Program-made: the position numbers and the translations under genes
Notes under the pieces: model-generated
What the model was told of the DNA's origin: nothing
Databases searched by the model: none
The model's input: the letters and a program-made list of their open reading frames with translations, nothing else
Assembly (NCBI GenBank): GCA_964602455.1
Contig: CAZRRG010000002.1
Location: 1 to 64,000 of the forward strand
Source: JBBDIP01 sp964602455
GTDB taxonomy: Bacteria > Bacillota > Sulfobacillia > Fermentithermobacillales > Fermentithermobacillaceae
Length of the DNA stretch: 64,000 nucleotides
Direction of reading: 5' to 3'
Part shown: piece after piece, positions 50,591 through 59,674 of the stretch
Numbering within the stretch: position 1 is the stretch's first letter
Layout of the letters: every line of letters begins with the position of its first letter

Positions 50591-52678
50591 TTACGAGCCC
50601 TGCTTGGGCCTATCCGGATACTCGATCCTGGTGTGGAACACTCCCGCAAGCACCCGGGTGAAGGTATCGGCCACCGTATCGAGTTCCCGGAGCGTGAGGT
50701 CAGAACGGTCCAGCTGCTGGTCCAGTAGCCTTTCACGGATGATCTTCCTCACGACCGACTCGATCCTGGCCGGAGTTGGCTTGGACAGAGACCGCACCGC
50801 CGCTTCAACGCCGTCCGCCAGCATCACCATGGCAACCTCTTTGGAGCCGGGCCTCGGCCCCTCATACCGGAAATCCCACTCCTCCGGCGTCCGGCTGTCC
50901 TTCGGCTGGTTCTCGGCTGCCTTGTTGTAGAAGTATGAAGCCAGCATGGTCCCGTGATGCTCGGCGATGAACTGCCGGATGACCATCGGCACGTTGTGTT
51001 CGGCGGCAAGCTCCAGACCGTCCTTGACGTGGGCGGTTATCACGCTCGCCGAAAGCGTCGGGGTCATCTTATCGTGGGGATTGTCCATACCTGGAACCTG
51101 GTTCTCGGTGAAGAAGTAGGGCCTCTTAATCTTGCCGATGTCGTGATAGTAAGCTCCTACGCGAGCCAGAAGGCTATCGGCGCCTATCGCCATGGCCGCC
51201 GCCTCGGCGAGATTGCCGACCATAATGCTGTGGTGGTAGGTACCCGGAGCCTCAAGGAGCAACCTGTGCAGAAGCGGGTGCTCCGGGCTGGATAGCTCGA
51301 TAAGGCGGATAGGCGTGATGATGCCGAAAGCCATCTCAAAAAGCGGGAGCGAGCCAATCGCCAGTATCGCGGACAGCGGCCCGTTGATGAGGACCATGAG
51401 AGTGTCCTTCCAAATGAGGATGTCCGAAAGCGGCACGCCGCCTGTGAGTCCGAGGATCAAGTAGGTAGTCCCTTGCACTCCCATGACAATGAACCCGGCG
51501 CGCAGGAGATTGGTCCGGTTCCAGTCCTGCTTAACCGATAGCGCCGCCGCGAGGCTTCCCGCAACGCCCAAGGGGAAGAGTCTTAGGTCAAATCCGGTGA
51601 TCACTCCGGACACCAGCGTTAGGGCGCAACCGACGATGACTCCGAACTTGCGATCGAACAGCGTAGCCGCCAGCATGGCCCCTCCCGCGGCAGGCACCAG
51701 GAGAGGAGAAACGGTGGCGAGACCCCTAGCGGCGATGACGCCCAGCATCACGATCGCGGCCACGAGCCCGATCTTGTTGCCTGACAGGGCTTCGGGCATC
51801 TCGAGCCTGAGATAGACGACAATGAGCGCGCACACAAGCAGCGACATGAGCGCCGATCCGGCGATCGATGAAAACCTTATCCGGGTGCCGACCATCCCTA
51901 GCTTTGTTAGGATCGCCATTTGATCTTCGGTCACCACGTCGCCCTCGCGGACAATAAACTGACCCCGCCGGATCCTCACCGGCTCGACGGAATCCAAAGC
52001 TTCCTTGAGCCTCCGCTGGCTCTCTTCTTCGTTGTAGGTCATGTTCGGGACCAGATTCTTTGTGACAAAAGAGCCCAGAGTGACAGCCACGTGATTGGGG
52101 ATGTCGGGATCGCGGAGGAGATCATCCCGAATCTCGTTCTTTGCCTTGTCGAGGTTCTCGGGCTTGAGACCCAGGGTAAGTGGTTCTGACACAACCTCGT
52201 CAAGCTTGACAAAGGCCTGGTCCAGCACGGTGCCCCCTGCCGCGACCGTGGCGATGATGTCTCCGTCTGAGGCATCGTCGGCCAGGTACGCCCGCAGCGC
52301 CTGGATGACTTCCTGAGTGGAAGAATCGGGATCGGCCGCGGTGTCGGCAATGGCTTTCCGGAAGGCGGCTATCTGCCCCCGGATGTCCACTAAGACCTTC
52401 GGATCATTGTCGTACACCTTGGACACGGTCTCGGCTTTTTCTTGCCGGAGCCTCTCCGTGGCCGCGTCGTCGATGACTTCCGAAGGGGCTTTCACGTTAA
52501 CGGACGACACGTCCCCAACCTCGAGCCTCACGGACTGGGGCACCAGCGACACGAAGAACACACCGAAGATAATCACAAAGGCAGTAATCCCCCAGAACAG
52601 CTGGGGGCTTTCTCTTGTGAGCCTCGAAAGACCCGGAAGAGATCTCCCGTTATCCTTCTCGCCGCCGCGCTTCGCCAC
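50591..52678 (-). CDS. 7TM-HD membrane phosphohydrolase (PgpH/YqfF type)
   Basis: 695 residues. An N-terminal membrane helix (FWGITAFVIIFGVFFVSLV), a ~220-residue extracytoplasmic 7TMR-HDED region, seven helices (about residues 270-450), then a cytoplasmic HD domain with HSIMVGNLAEAAA, YYHDIGK and FIAEHHGT. Characterised relatives (PgpH) degrade c-di-AMP. If this one does, it would set the level of the ligand sensed by the riboswitch at 2837-2972 (inference). GTG start shares a base with the phoH stop. Confidence 0.92.
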   Translation of the reverse strand: MAKRGGEKDNGRSLPGLSRLTRESPQLFWGITAFVIIFGVFFVSLVPQSVRLEVGDVSSVNVKAPSEVIDDAATERLRQEKAETVSKVYDNDPKVLVDIRGQIAAFRKAIADTAADPDSSTQEVIQALRAYLADDASDGDIIATVAAGGTVLDQAFVKLDEVVSEPLTLGLKPENLDKAKNEIRDDLLRDPDIPNHVAVTLGSFVTKNLVPNMTYNEEESQRRLKEALDSVEPVRIRRGQFIVREGDVVTEDQMAILTKLGMVGTRIRFSSIAGSALMSLLVCALIVVYLRLEMPEALSGNKIGLVAAIVMLGVIAARGLATVSPLLVPAAGGAMLAATLFDRKFGVIVGCALTLVSGVITGFDLRLFPLGVAGSLAAALSVKQDWNRTNLLRAGFIVMGVQGTTYLILGLTGGVPLSDILIWKDTLMVLINGPLSAILAIGSLPLFEMAFGIITPIRLIELSSPEHPLLHRLLLEAPGTYHHSIMVGNLAEAAAMAIGADSLLARVGAYYHDIGKIKRPYFFTENQVPGMDNPHDKMTPTLSASVITAHVKDGLELAAEHNVPMVIRQFIAEHHGTMLASYFYNKAAENQPKDSRTPEEWDFRYEGPRPGSKEVAMVMLADGVEAAVRSLSKPTPARIESVVRKIIRERLLDQQLDRSDLTLRELDTVADTFTRVLAGVFHTRIEYPDRPKQGS

Positions 52679-53661
52679 TATCTGGCCGTCTCCTCTTTCT
52701 GCCCCGAGTTATCGAACCGGTCGTAGGCCCTGATGATCCGGGTAACAAGTTCGTGTCTCACAACATCCCTGTCCGACATATAGACGAAAGCTATCCCAGG
52801 CGTATCTCGCAGTACCACTCGCACCTGCTCCAGTCCCGAGTAGACTCCTTTTGGGAGGTCTATCTGGGTCACGTCGCCTGTGACCACAAGTTTGGAGTTG
52901 AGGCCCATCCTGGTCAAGAACATCTTCATCTGCTCCGGAGTCGTGTTCTGGGCTTCATCGAGAATGACGAACGCGGACTCCAGAGTTCGCCCCCTCATGT
53001 ACGCCAGGGGAGCGACCTCGATGAGACCTCTCTCCATGTACTTCTGGAACGTGTCCAATCCCAGTATATCGAACAGAGCGTCATACAACGGCCGAAGGTA
53101 AGGATTCACCTTCTCCTGGATGTCGCCCGGAAGGAACCCCAGCCGCTCGCCTGCTTCCACTGCCGGTCGGGTCAGGATGATCCTGTCCACTTCCTTCTTA
53201 CGAAAAGAAGCGACCGCCATAGCTACAGCAAGATACGTCTTTCCGGTACCGGCGGGACCGATGCCGAATACAAGGGGGTTCTTCCTTATGGCCTCCATGT
53301 ACTCCTTTTGGCCGGCCGTCCTTGGCCCGATCGGCCGCCCCCTATGGTTTACAAGTATGTTGTCTCCCTGCTCCACTAAAGGATGACCTTCCTTTACAGA
53401 CCGGATAACGTAACGGACATCCTGGGTGCTGACCTTCTGTCCCGACCTTGCCCTCGACAAGAGGTGGTCAAGGACAATCTTGGCCGTGGCCAGTTCCTCA
53501 TCATCGCCGTGGATCACGAGGTTCTTGCCACGAGCAGTGATCTTCACGTCGAGGCTATCCTCAAGAAGGGCAAGATTCTCATCATAGGAACCGAAGAGCC
53601 GGAACATATCGCCGTTATCCAGGATCTCAAAGACTACTTGACTGCCTTGTTTTTCGGGCAA
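52678..53661 (-). CDS. phoH: PhoH-like ATPase
   Basis: 327 residues. KH-like N-terminus (SLDVKITARGKNLVIHGDD), then Walker A GPAGTGKTYLAVA near residue 136 and Walker B FVILDEAQN near 234, followed by TRMGLNSKLVVTGD. ATPase/helicase-like protein linked to RNA metabolism and YbeY. The start is a TTG at 53661. Second position in the yqfD-phoH-HD-ybeY block. Confidence 0.94.
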   Translation of the reverse strand: MPEKQGSQVVFEILDNGDMFRLFGSYDENLALLEDSLDVKITARGKNLVIHGDDEELATAKIVLDHLLSRARSGQKVSTQDVRYVIRSVKEGHPLVEQGDNILVNHRGRPIGPRTAGQKEYMEAIRKNPLVFGIGPAGTGKTYLAVAMAVASFRKKEVDRIILTRPAVEAGERLGFLPGDIQEKVNPYLRPLYDALFDILGLDTFQKYMERGLIEVAPLAYMRGRTLESAFVILDEAQNTTPEQMKMFLTRMGLNSKLVVTGDVTQIDLPKGVYSGLEQVRVVLRDTPGIAFVYMSDRDVVRHELVTRIIRAYDRFDNSGQKEETAR

Positions 53662-53663
53662 GT

Positions 53664-54839
53664 TTACCTGTCAACCTCCGAATCCCTGCCCTGCCACGGC
53701 CGTATGACCCCGATTTCCTCGATTGCGCTGGCAGTTGCGCGGACCTCTATCATATCCGCGGTCGACCTCTCGACCTTGCAGCTCAAGTCTACCAATTTCG
53801 CAGGAGAAGGCAATTGTCCAAGGATGGCTTCCCTCATCAACTTCTCCGCTGCTGCGAAGGCTTCCTCTGGCGACAGGGTTTTCTGCGTCCATTGTACCTC
53901 ATAGAATACCCGATTCACGATCCTGGTTTCCCGGCCCGTCCCTCTGAAGGCGGTGAAGACGGGGTAATCCTCGACCTCGTACCACTCGAAGGAGTTCCCT
54001 CTTCCCCACAGCACGAACTCATTGGCGCCGCGGCGGATGACGGTCGTCTCGATCTTGCGGCCGGTCCGTTGCGCCACGGGCTGCACCAACGGCACTTCCC
54101 TGTACATCTCGTACCAGACCATGGCGGCCACATTGCCCCTGGCTCCGGCAAGAGCGCCTGACGGGTTCCCGGCTATCAGAAGATCTCCTGCCTTGACGGT
54201 CTCTCCTGCCTGGATGACGGGAGATCCCGACAGTACCAGGACCGACTGCACGACGCCGTCCTTCGCCGCCACTACGTCGCCGGGACCCACGGTTTCAGGC
54301 CTCACCCTTTCGACGACCTCAATGACCGCCAAGGTTCCTTGAAACCGGACGTACACCCAAGCTATCTCAGGGTTCTGGTCAAGAATGGCTGCTTCCACGG
54401 CGCTTTCCGAGATACGGCTGCGCCGCGCCCCCGGCACAAGGCCGACCGAGGCAGCCGCCGAGAGCACCTTGGCCGGTTCGACCTTCTCGGAGCCCGTCAC
54501 CTGTATAGACCAGACAGAACCGGAGAGGTACAAGAGCACCAGCACCACGATAGATGCCGCGATCAGGGCCGTGGGACGCCTCCTGATCTTGCCTAGCGTG
54601 AACGGCAGTCCGACGCGGCGGACTATCCGCGGCGCGCACCGGGCGCGCCGTGCCAGCCGGTGGATGTCGCGGTACCTTTGGAGCGTGGTGCAGAAAAAGA
54701 CGGAGGACTCGGCGGTATCGAAGTCCCACATCGGGAAACCGGCGGAAAGGCAGAGGTTGACGAGGCGCTCCGGGTTCTTGCCCCTGACTTCCACCCGGAC
54801 GTATCCCTGAAGGTATTCCTTGATCCTCTTGGGGCCCAC
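53664..54839 (-). CDS. yqfD: sporulation protein YqfD
   Basis: 391 residues. Soluble N-terminus, one membrane helix near residue 90 (TALIAASIVVLVLLYLSGSV), then a long extracytoplasmic part with VSLxP-like beta segments (NPEIAWVYVRFQGTLAVIEV). This matches YqfD, a forespore-expressed protein of the SpoIV group. GTG start at 54839. 2 bases after the yqfC stop. Confidence 0.9.
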   Translation of the reverse strand: MGPKRIKEYLQGYVRVEVRGKNPERLVNLCLSAGFPMWDFDTAESSVFFCTTLQRYRDIHRLARRARCAPRIVRRVGLPFTLGKIRRRPTALIAASIVVLVLLYLSGSVWSIQVTGSEKVEPAKVLSAAASVGLVPGARRSRISESAVEAAILDQNPEIAWVYVRFQGTLAVIEVVERVRPETVGPGDVVAAKDGVVQSVLVLSGSPVIQAGETVKAGDLLIAGNPSGALAGARGNVAAMVWYEMYREVPLVQPVAQRTGRKIETTVIRRGANEFVLWGRGNSFEWYEVEDYPVFTAFRGTGRETRIVNRVFYEVQWTQKTLSPEEAFAAAEKLMREAILGQLPSPAKLVDLSCKVERSTADMIEVRATASAIEEIGVIRPWQGRDSEVDR

Positions 54840-54841
54840 GC

Positions 54842-55111
54842 CTATGTCTCCATCTGGACAGACCCCAAGCTGCCCCTCACGATCATGTCTTCCTTGCTCA
54901 CTTCCTCGATCTGAAGCGAGCGTCCCAGTATGGCGATCTGCCCCTTTCCGACCCCTATCACGATCTTCTCGGGCGAATACTGGATTAGACCCCTGTGGTT
55001 CTGGATAAGGACGCCCAGGTCACCAACTATCGTAACTTTGGGCAAGTCCAGCGAAACATCCAGGGGCAGCTCAAGGATCTCCGAGAGTTCCTGCCTAAGT
55101 CGTCTCAGCAA
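54842..55111 (-). CDS. yqfC: sporulation protein YqfC
   Basis: 89 residues, small YabP/YqfC family beta-rich protein: LDLPKVTIVGDLGVLIQNHRG and ILGRSLQIEEVSKEDMIVRG. It always precedes yqfD in spore formers. About 115 bases separate it from rpsU, including that gene's terminator. Confidence 0.9.
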   Translation of the reverse strand: MLRRLRQELSEILELPLDVSLDLPKVTIVGDLGVLIQNHRGLIQYSPEKIVIGVGKGQIAILGRSLQIEEVSKEDMIVRGSLGSVQMET

Positions 55112-55165
55112 TGCGTGCCAACTCTCTTCGGGCTTATACCAAATGTCTATGTGGATTCCCCGGCG

Positions 55166-55202
55166 GTAAGAAACGAAACGGGACCTCTTTCGAGGTCCCG
55201 TT
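55166..55202 (-). terminator. intrinsic terminator of rpsU
   Basis: An 11-bp stem AACGGGACCTC/GAGGTCCCGTT (55177-55202) with a 4-base loop, followed on the minus strand by TCGTTTCTTACC. It isolates rpsU from yqfC. Confidence 0.82.
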
Positions 55203-55225
55203 CATTCCTGTCTTGCAGTGGTATA

Positions 55226-55408
55226 TCAGCGGAAACGATGCTTTCTCTGGCGCGCGGCCTCAGACTTCTTCTTTCGCCTCACGCTCGGGCTCTCATAGTG
55301 CTCATGCTTGCGCACGTCGCGAAGGACTCCGGACCTTTGGCACTCTCTCTTGAAGCGGCGCAGGGCGCTGTCGAAATTCTCATCTTTACCTACTCTTATC
55401 TCTGGCAA
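55226..55408 (-). CDS. rpsU: 30S ribosomal protein S21
   Basis: 60 residues. EIRVGKDENFDSALRRFKR at the start, then a basic tail RRKKKSEAARQRKHRFR: the whole protein matches bS21. The TTG at 55408 is chosen because GGAGGGA precedes it and the protein then has the family length. An in-frame extension to 55495 would include the promoter. Confidence 0.95.
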   Translation of the reverse strand: MPEIRVGKDENFDSALRRFKRECQRSGVLRDVRKHEHYESPSVRRKKKSEAARQRKHRFR

Positions 55409-55467
55409 GTCGTATCGTCCCTCCCTCCGCCGCAGGTATTTCCCCGCTCCCTCATTAACATTTGGAT

Positions 55468-55497
55468 TGTACACTAGCTGCCTGCACACGGTCAATT
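55468..55497 (-). promoter_or_regulatory. promoter of rpsU
   Basis: TTGACC (complement of 55492-55497) and TACAAT (complement of 55468-55473) are 18 bases apart on the minus strand, 60 bases before the start codon. Confidence 0.78.
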
Positions 55498-55521
55498 ACC
55501 AGTACCCCCGGGATGGGGCCT

Positions 55522-56628
55522 TCACTCCACCCGGCGAACTTCCCTCACTTCGTCTGCTTGCCGCGTTACCGCCAGCTCGACCAACCGTTGGACGAGGGCC
55601 GGGAACGGCAGTCCCGATGCCTCCCACAGCTTGGGGTACATGCTGATGCTGGTGAAGCCTGGTATCGTGTTGAGCTCGTTCACGAGGACGGCGTCCGTCT
55701 CCGGGTCGACGAAGAAGTCCACCCGGGCCATCCCCTTGCATCCGGTAGCCTTATATGCGGCAACAGCCACGTCCTGTACGCGCCGCATCAGCTCCGGGGA
55801 GAGAGGCGCGGGTATCGCGTACTGGGTGGTCTCGTCGATGTACTTGGCCTCGTAGTCGTAGAACTCGCGGCCCGGCAGTATCTGGCCGGCGACCGACGCC
55901 ACCGGTTCGTCGTTTCCGAGGACACTGCACTCCACCTCAAGAAGGCCTTCCTGGGAGGGCTCAATGAGCGCCCGCGTGTCATACAGAAACGCGGCGTCCA
56001 GCGCCTTTGCCATCGCGTCCGGGCGCTTCACTTTGGTTACTCCGAGGCTGGAACCCGAACCCGATGGCTTTACGAAGACAGGATACTTGATGAGTCCGGA
56101 AAGGGCGTTCAGGACCTCGGGGCCCTTCGTCCTCCAGGCGAATCTCTCAACCGTGAATCCGGGGACGTGTGGAACGCCGTGGGTCTGAAGCAGCCGCTTG
56201 GTCGTGCTCTTGTCCATGCAGACGGCCGACGCCAACGGAGGCGCGCCGATGTAGGGGATCCCCGACATCTCCAGGAGCCCCTGTACGGTCCCGTCTTCTC
56301 CATAAAGCCCGTGGAGCACGGGAAAAACGGCGTCTACAGGGACTTTGTACAGGCCGCCGGGCCCCTCCACCCAAAGCCCTTTTCTCGATGGGTCGGGGAG
56401 TATTGCGCAAGCCGGACCGAGGTCCGACGTGACAACGGCCGCCCGGTTACCCAGGAACCCGGAGCAGTCGCCCATGAAAACCCAGTGTCCATCCCTGGTA
56501 ATGCCTGCTCCCACAACATCCATGCCGGTCTCCAGAGCGGCGCGGTATATCGAGCGCGCCGAGAGCACCGATATCTCGTGCTCTCCAGATCTGCCGCCGA
56601 ACAGAAGACACAATCTTGTTTGGTTCAC
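55522..56628 (-). CDS. ddl: D-alanine--D-alanine ligase
   Basis: 368 residues. CLLFGGRSGEHEISV at the N-terminus; GIPYIGAPPLASAVCMDKSTTKRLL near 120-140; ATP loop VFVKPSGSGSSLGVTKV near 175; EFYDYEAKYID; and NELNTIPGFTSISMYPKLW near the end. It makes the D-Ala-D-Ala dipeptide of peptidoglycan. The start is uncertain: GTG at 56628 has a weak GGGTGG upstream, while GTGs at 56637 and 56646 are alternatives. Lies 32 bases after mtaB. Compare the divergent ATP-grasp copy at 1727. Confidence 0.95.
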   Translation of the reverse strand: MNQTRLCLLFGGRSGEHEISVLSARSIYRAALETGMDVVGAGITRDGHWVFMGDCSGFLGNRAAVVTSDLGPACAILPDPSRKGLWVEGPGGLYKVPVDAVFPVLHGLYGEDGTVQGLLEMSGIPYIGAPPLASAVCMDKSTTKRLLQTHGVPHVPGFTVERFAWRTKGPEVLNALSGLIKYPVFVKPSGSGSSLGVTKVKRPDAMAKALDAAFLYDTRALIEPSQEGLLEVECSVLGNDEPVASVAGQILPGREFYDYEAKYIDETTQYAIPAPLSPELMRRVQDVAVAAYKATGCKGMARVDFFVDPETDAVLVNELNTIPGFTSISMYPKLWEASGLPFPALVQRLVELAVTRQADEVREVRRVE

Positions 56629-56660
56629 CGATACCACCCGCTTCACGGAGATTAGCGCAG

Positions 56661-57971
56661 TTACGAGATGAGTTGCCCCGTGACGAGACCTTCTCGGGCG
56701 CGGTCTACCCTCACGGCCACGATCTTGCCCTTGTGCTCGTCGCCACCGGCAAACTCGCACCGCATGTAGTTGCGGGTCACCCCGGTCAAGAGTCCGCCTC
56801 GAGTCCTGTCGTCCTCAGCCAATACCTCAACAACCCTGCCCTCATGTTTACGGTGGAACGACAGGGAGAGTTCCTTTCCCAGCCTCAAGAGACGCCCTAC
56901 TCTCTCGTCTTTCTCAGCCTCAGGCACTTTGCTCTGCGAGGAAAACGCGCGAGTGCCCGGGCGCGGCGAGAACTTGAAGGCGTGGATGCGGGAAAACGAA
57001 GCATGAGCAGCCACTTTGAGCGTCTCCTCGAAGTCGCCTGCACTCTCGCCGGGGAAGCCGGCGATTATGTCTGTCGTAATGCCTGCGTTGGGCGCGATCT
57101 TCCGGGCTTCCTCCACCACCCGGAGGAATCCGCGCACGTCGTAGCGCCGGCCCATCGCGCGGAGGACCTTGTCGCTCCCGCTCTGAAGCGGAAGGTGAAG
57201 GTGAGCGCAGACCTGTGGGAGGCGCAGGCAGTCCAGAAGGTCGTCATCGACATCGTGAGGCTCCAGCGAGCTTATGCGCAGGCGGATCAGCCCCTCTACC
57301 CTGCTGACCTGCCTCACCACTTCCGGAAGCGAGGGAAGGGTGTCGGGTTCCTCCTTGCCGTACAGGCCGATATGGGTCCCGGTAAGGACGATCTCCTTGT
57401 AGCCTTTGGCGACCAGCGCCCTGGCTTCATCCATGATCCTTTGCGGCGGCCTCGAGCGGGACGGGCCCCTGGCGAAGGGCACGATGCAGTAAGCGCAAAA
57501 GTCGCCGCATCCTTCCTGGATCTTCAGGAATGCCCTGGTGAGACTTGGAGTCTCCACAGGAGTCTCCTCGAAGGCCGGAGCCCCTCCTCTCGAAGACGCG
57601 TGGGGTGTGACTCCGACTGCGGTCTCCCCCGACTCCAGGGCGGAGAGGGCCAGATCGGCTAAGGCGCCGCGGCCCAACACCCCGCCAACAGCAATAACGC
57701 CGGGGATGTCCGCTACATCCCGGGGGGCCACCTGGGAGTAGCAACCGCTGACAACCACCTTGGCCCCGCTCCTTGCCGCGGCCCTTATGGCCTGCCGGCA
57801 CTTGGCGGCGCCCTTTGCGGTTACCGCGCAGGTGTTTATGACAACAACGTCGCTGGGGCCTTCGTCAACCACCCGAAACCCCTTGCGCTCGAAGCTTTCC
57901 TTTAGGAAATCGGTATCGTACTGGTTCTGCTTGCAGCCGAAGGTACGAAAGGAGACCGTGTACTCGGGCAA
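56661..57971 (-). CDS. mtaB: tRNA (t6A37)-C2 methylthiotransferase MtaB
   Basis: 436 residues. Radical-SAM enzyme adding a methylthio group to t6A37 of tRNA. N-terminal UPF0004 domain with TFGCKQNQYDT and VNTCAVT; radical-SAM Cys set in CGDFCAYCIVPFARG near residue 150; and a C-terminal TRAM domain. In many Firmicutes it follows rsmE; here a deacetylase gene lies between. Confidence 0.95.
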   Translation of the reverse strand: MPEYTVSFRTFGCKQNQYDTDFLKESFERKGFRVVDEGPSDVVVINTCAVTAKGAAKCRQAIRAAARSGAKVVVSGCYSQVAPRDVADIPGVIAVGGVLGRGALADLALSALESGETAVGVTPHASSRGGAPAFEETPVETPSLTRAFLKIQEGCGDFCAYCIVPFARGPSRSRPPQRIMDEARALVAKGYKEIVLTGTHIGLYGKEEPDTLPSLPEVVRQVSRVEGLIRLRISSLEPHDVDDDLLDCLRLPQVCAHLHLPLQSGSDKVLRAMGRRYDVRGFLRVVEEARKIAPNAGITTDIIAGFPGESAGDFEETLKVAAHASFSRIHAFKFSPRPGTRAFSSQSKVPEAEKDERVGRLLRLGKELSLSFHRKHEGRVVEVLAEDDRTRGGLLTGVTRNYMRCEFAGGDEHKGKIVAVRVDRAREGLVTGQLIS

Positions 57972-58029
57972 ATAGCCAACCCCGCATGAAGTGGATTGAG
58001 ATCATCCCTGTGGGGATCATCACGCCAGC

Positions 58030-58035
58030 ATTATA
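58030..58035 (-). promoter_or_regulatory. possible -10 element upstream of mtaB
   Basis: Perfect TATAAT on the minus strand, 60 bases before the mtaB start, without a good -35. A near-palindrome GCCTA-gca-TAGGC lies upstream at about 58097-58109. Confidence 0.35.
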
Positions 58036-58125
58036 CCCATGAGCAAGGATAGTGCGATAGCCAGGTTTCGGCGGTCCTCCGTCGAACGGCGGTATGCCTA
58101 GCATAGGCAGCAACGGCAGATCGGG

Positions 58126-58836
58126 TTAACGGCCGGCGATGCAGGCGGATACGGTGCAGAGGACAAACCCCTTGTCCCTGAGCCCGTCGATGATGCTGGG
58201 CAGCGCCTCTACGGTCGGCTCCGTGGGATGCATGAGCACAAGGGCCCCGTTGACGGCCCCCGCGACGGCCCTCTTCCAGACGGCGTCAGAAGGGGGCAGC
58301 CTCCAGTCCACGGTATCGACGGTCCACATGATGGTCAGGTAGCCGGCTTCCGACGCGTACATCACGGTGTCGCCGGTCCACTCGCCGTAAGGGGGAGCGA
58401 AGAGTTTGGACGGACGGGCGCCTCCGGCGGCAACCGCTATCCTCTCTTCGCCGCTCTGGATCAGCCGGTGGAGGTTCTCCCTGGTCATGCCTTCGACGTG
58501 TGAGTGCACGGCGCCGTGGTTGCCGACTTCATGGCCGTCGGCGACCATGCGGGCCACCAGAGGAGCGTTCTTCTCGGCCCAAGACCCTGTTGGGAAGAAG
58601 GTGGCGCTCACGTTCTTCTCGGCCAGAATGTCCAGGATGGCGGGAAGATACTCTTCGCCCCAATCCACGTTGAACATGAGGGCGACGTTGGGAACGCTGC
58701 TGTTTCCACGATAGATAGGCGCGACTCCCGCCATGACGGAACGTGCCTCGAACATGCCCAGGAAGTCTGCCGCGCAGGCGGCCCAGAGGATTATGAAGAT
58801 GAGGAGACAGGCAAGATAGGCTCGCTTGATCAGCAC
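58126..58836 (-). CDS. polysaccharide deacetylase family protein, membrane-anchored
   Basis: 236 residues. An N-terminal hydrophobic helix (LACLLIFIILWAACA) can act as signal anchor. The NodB domain has ATFFPTGSW, HEVGNHGAVHSH (metal His pair) and LFAPPYGEW. The usual TFDDGP box is replaced by MFNVDWGEE: one Asp remains, preceded by Asn-Val. This resembles a spore-former subgroup related to PdaB; activity on peptidoglycan or spore cortex is inferred. It sits between rsmE and mtaB. Confidence 0.82.
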   Translation of the reverse strand: MLIKRAYLACLLIFIILWAACAADFLGMFEARSVMAGVAPIYRGNSSVPNVALMFNVDWGEEYLPAILDILAEKNVSATFFPTGSWAEKNAPLVARMVADGHEVGNHGAVHSHVEGMTRENLHRLIQSGEERIAVAAGGARPSKLFAPPYGEWTGDTVMYASEAGYLTIMWTVDTVDWRLPPSDAVWKRAVAGAVNGALVLMHPTEPTVEALPSIIDGLRDKGFVLCTVSACIAGR

Positions 58837-58906
58837 ATCGCTCCCCCCAACCCCGGCCCGGATATCAAGCTAGCTTCTATGAGGGGGACGCGCGAATAAT
58901 GCCTGT

Positions 58907-59674
58907 TTAGCGATGCCTGGATAGGTAGTGCACCAGGAGTGAGGCGGCAGCGATGGAAGCCGTCTCGGCCTTCATAATGTAGGGGCCCAGGGAGACCGGC
59001 ACGAAGCCCGCGGAGAGCGCCCTCTCCACTTCTTCCGCTTCCAGCCCGCCTTCGGGGCCTATAAGAATGTAGGCTTCCCGTGTGCCTGCGTCTTTCGCCA
59101 AAGCCTGCTCCAGCGGAACCGTCATGCCTTCGTGCTCGTACGCCAAAAGGCGCGCGCCTGTCTCGGCGGCCATCCGGTCCATGAGGCCGGCGAAGGAGAT
59201 GACCTCCCGCACCTCTGTCACTGCTATGCGCCCCGACTGCTCCGATGCCGCCTTAGCGACCTTCTGCCACCTAATTCTCCGCTCTGCTGCCTTCTCCTGA
59301 TCTAGCCTGGGAATAGTGCGTCTCGTGACAACGGGAGTGATGGACGCGACCCCGATCTCGGTCGCCTTCTCAACCACCAGGTCGAAGTTCTGACCCTTGA
59401 GGAGCGACGCCAGGAGGTGGACCTTCCACGGGGGAGTGACGGCACGGGTTCTGCCGGTTATCTCGGCAACAATCCTGTCGGGCAAAGACTCGGTAACTTC
59501 AGCGAGGTAGAGCGTGTCGCCCAGGACGGCCCTGAAGGTCTCTCCAACTGAAAGACGCTGGGCTTTGGCATGGCGGAGCACGTCCCGCGCAAGCACGATC
59601 TGGTTGCCGAGCAGCATGTCAGGCTCAACGAAGTATTGCGGCGGGGTGTGAGAATCTACCGGACGGTCACTCAT
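58907..59674 (-). CDS. rsmE: 16S rRNA (uracil-1498-N3)-methyltransferase RsmE
   Basis: 255 residues. PUA-like N-terminal domain (QYFVEPD, HAKAQRLSVGETFRA) and SPOUT knot with LLASLLKGQNFDLVVEKATEIG, LIGPEGGLEAEEV and the knotted PYIMKAETASIAA. It methylates U1498. ATG overlaps the dnaJ stop as ATGA. The prmA gene often found between dnaJ and rsmE is absent. Confidence 0.95.
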   Translation of the reverse strand: MSDRPVDSHTPPQYFVEPDMLLGNQIVLARDVLRHAKAQRLSVGETFRAVLGDTLYLAEVTESLPDRIVAEITGRTRAVTPPWKVHLLASLLKGQNFDLVVEKATEIGVASITPVVTRRTIPRLDQEKAAERRIRWQKVAKAASEQSGRIAVTEVREVISFAGLMDRMAAETGARLLAYEHEGMTVPLEQALAKDAGTREAYILIGPEGGLEAEEVERALSAGFVPVSLGPYIMKAETASIAAASLLVHYLSRHR

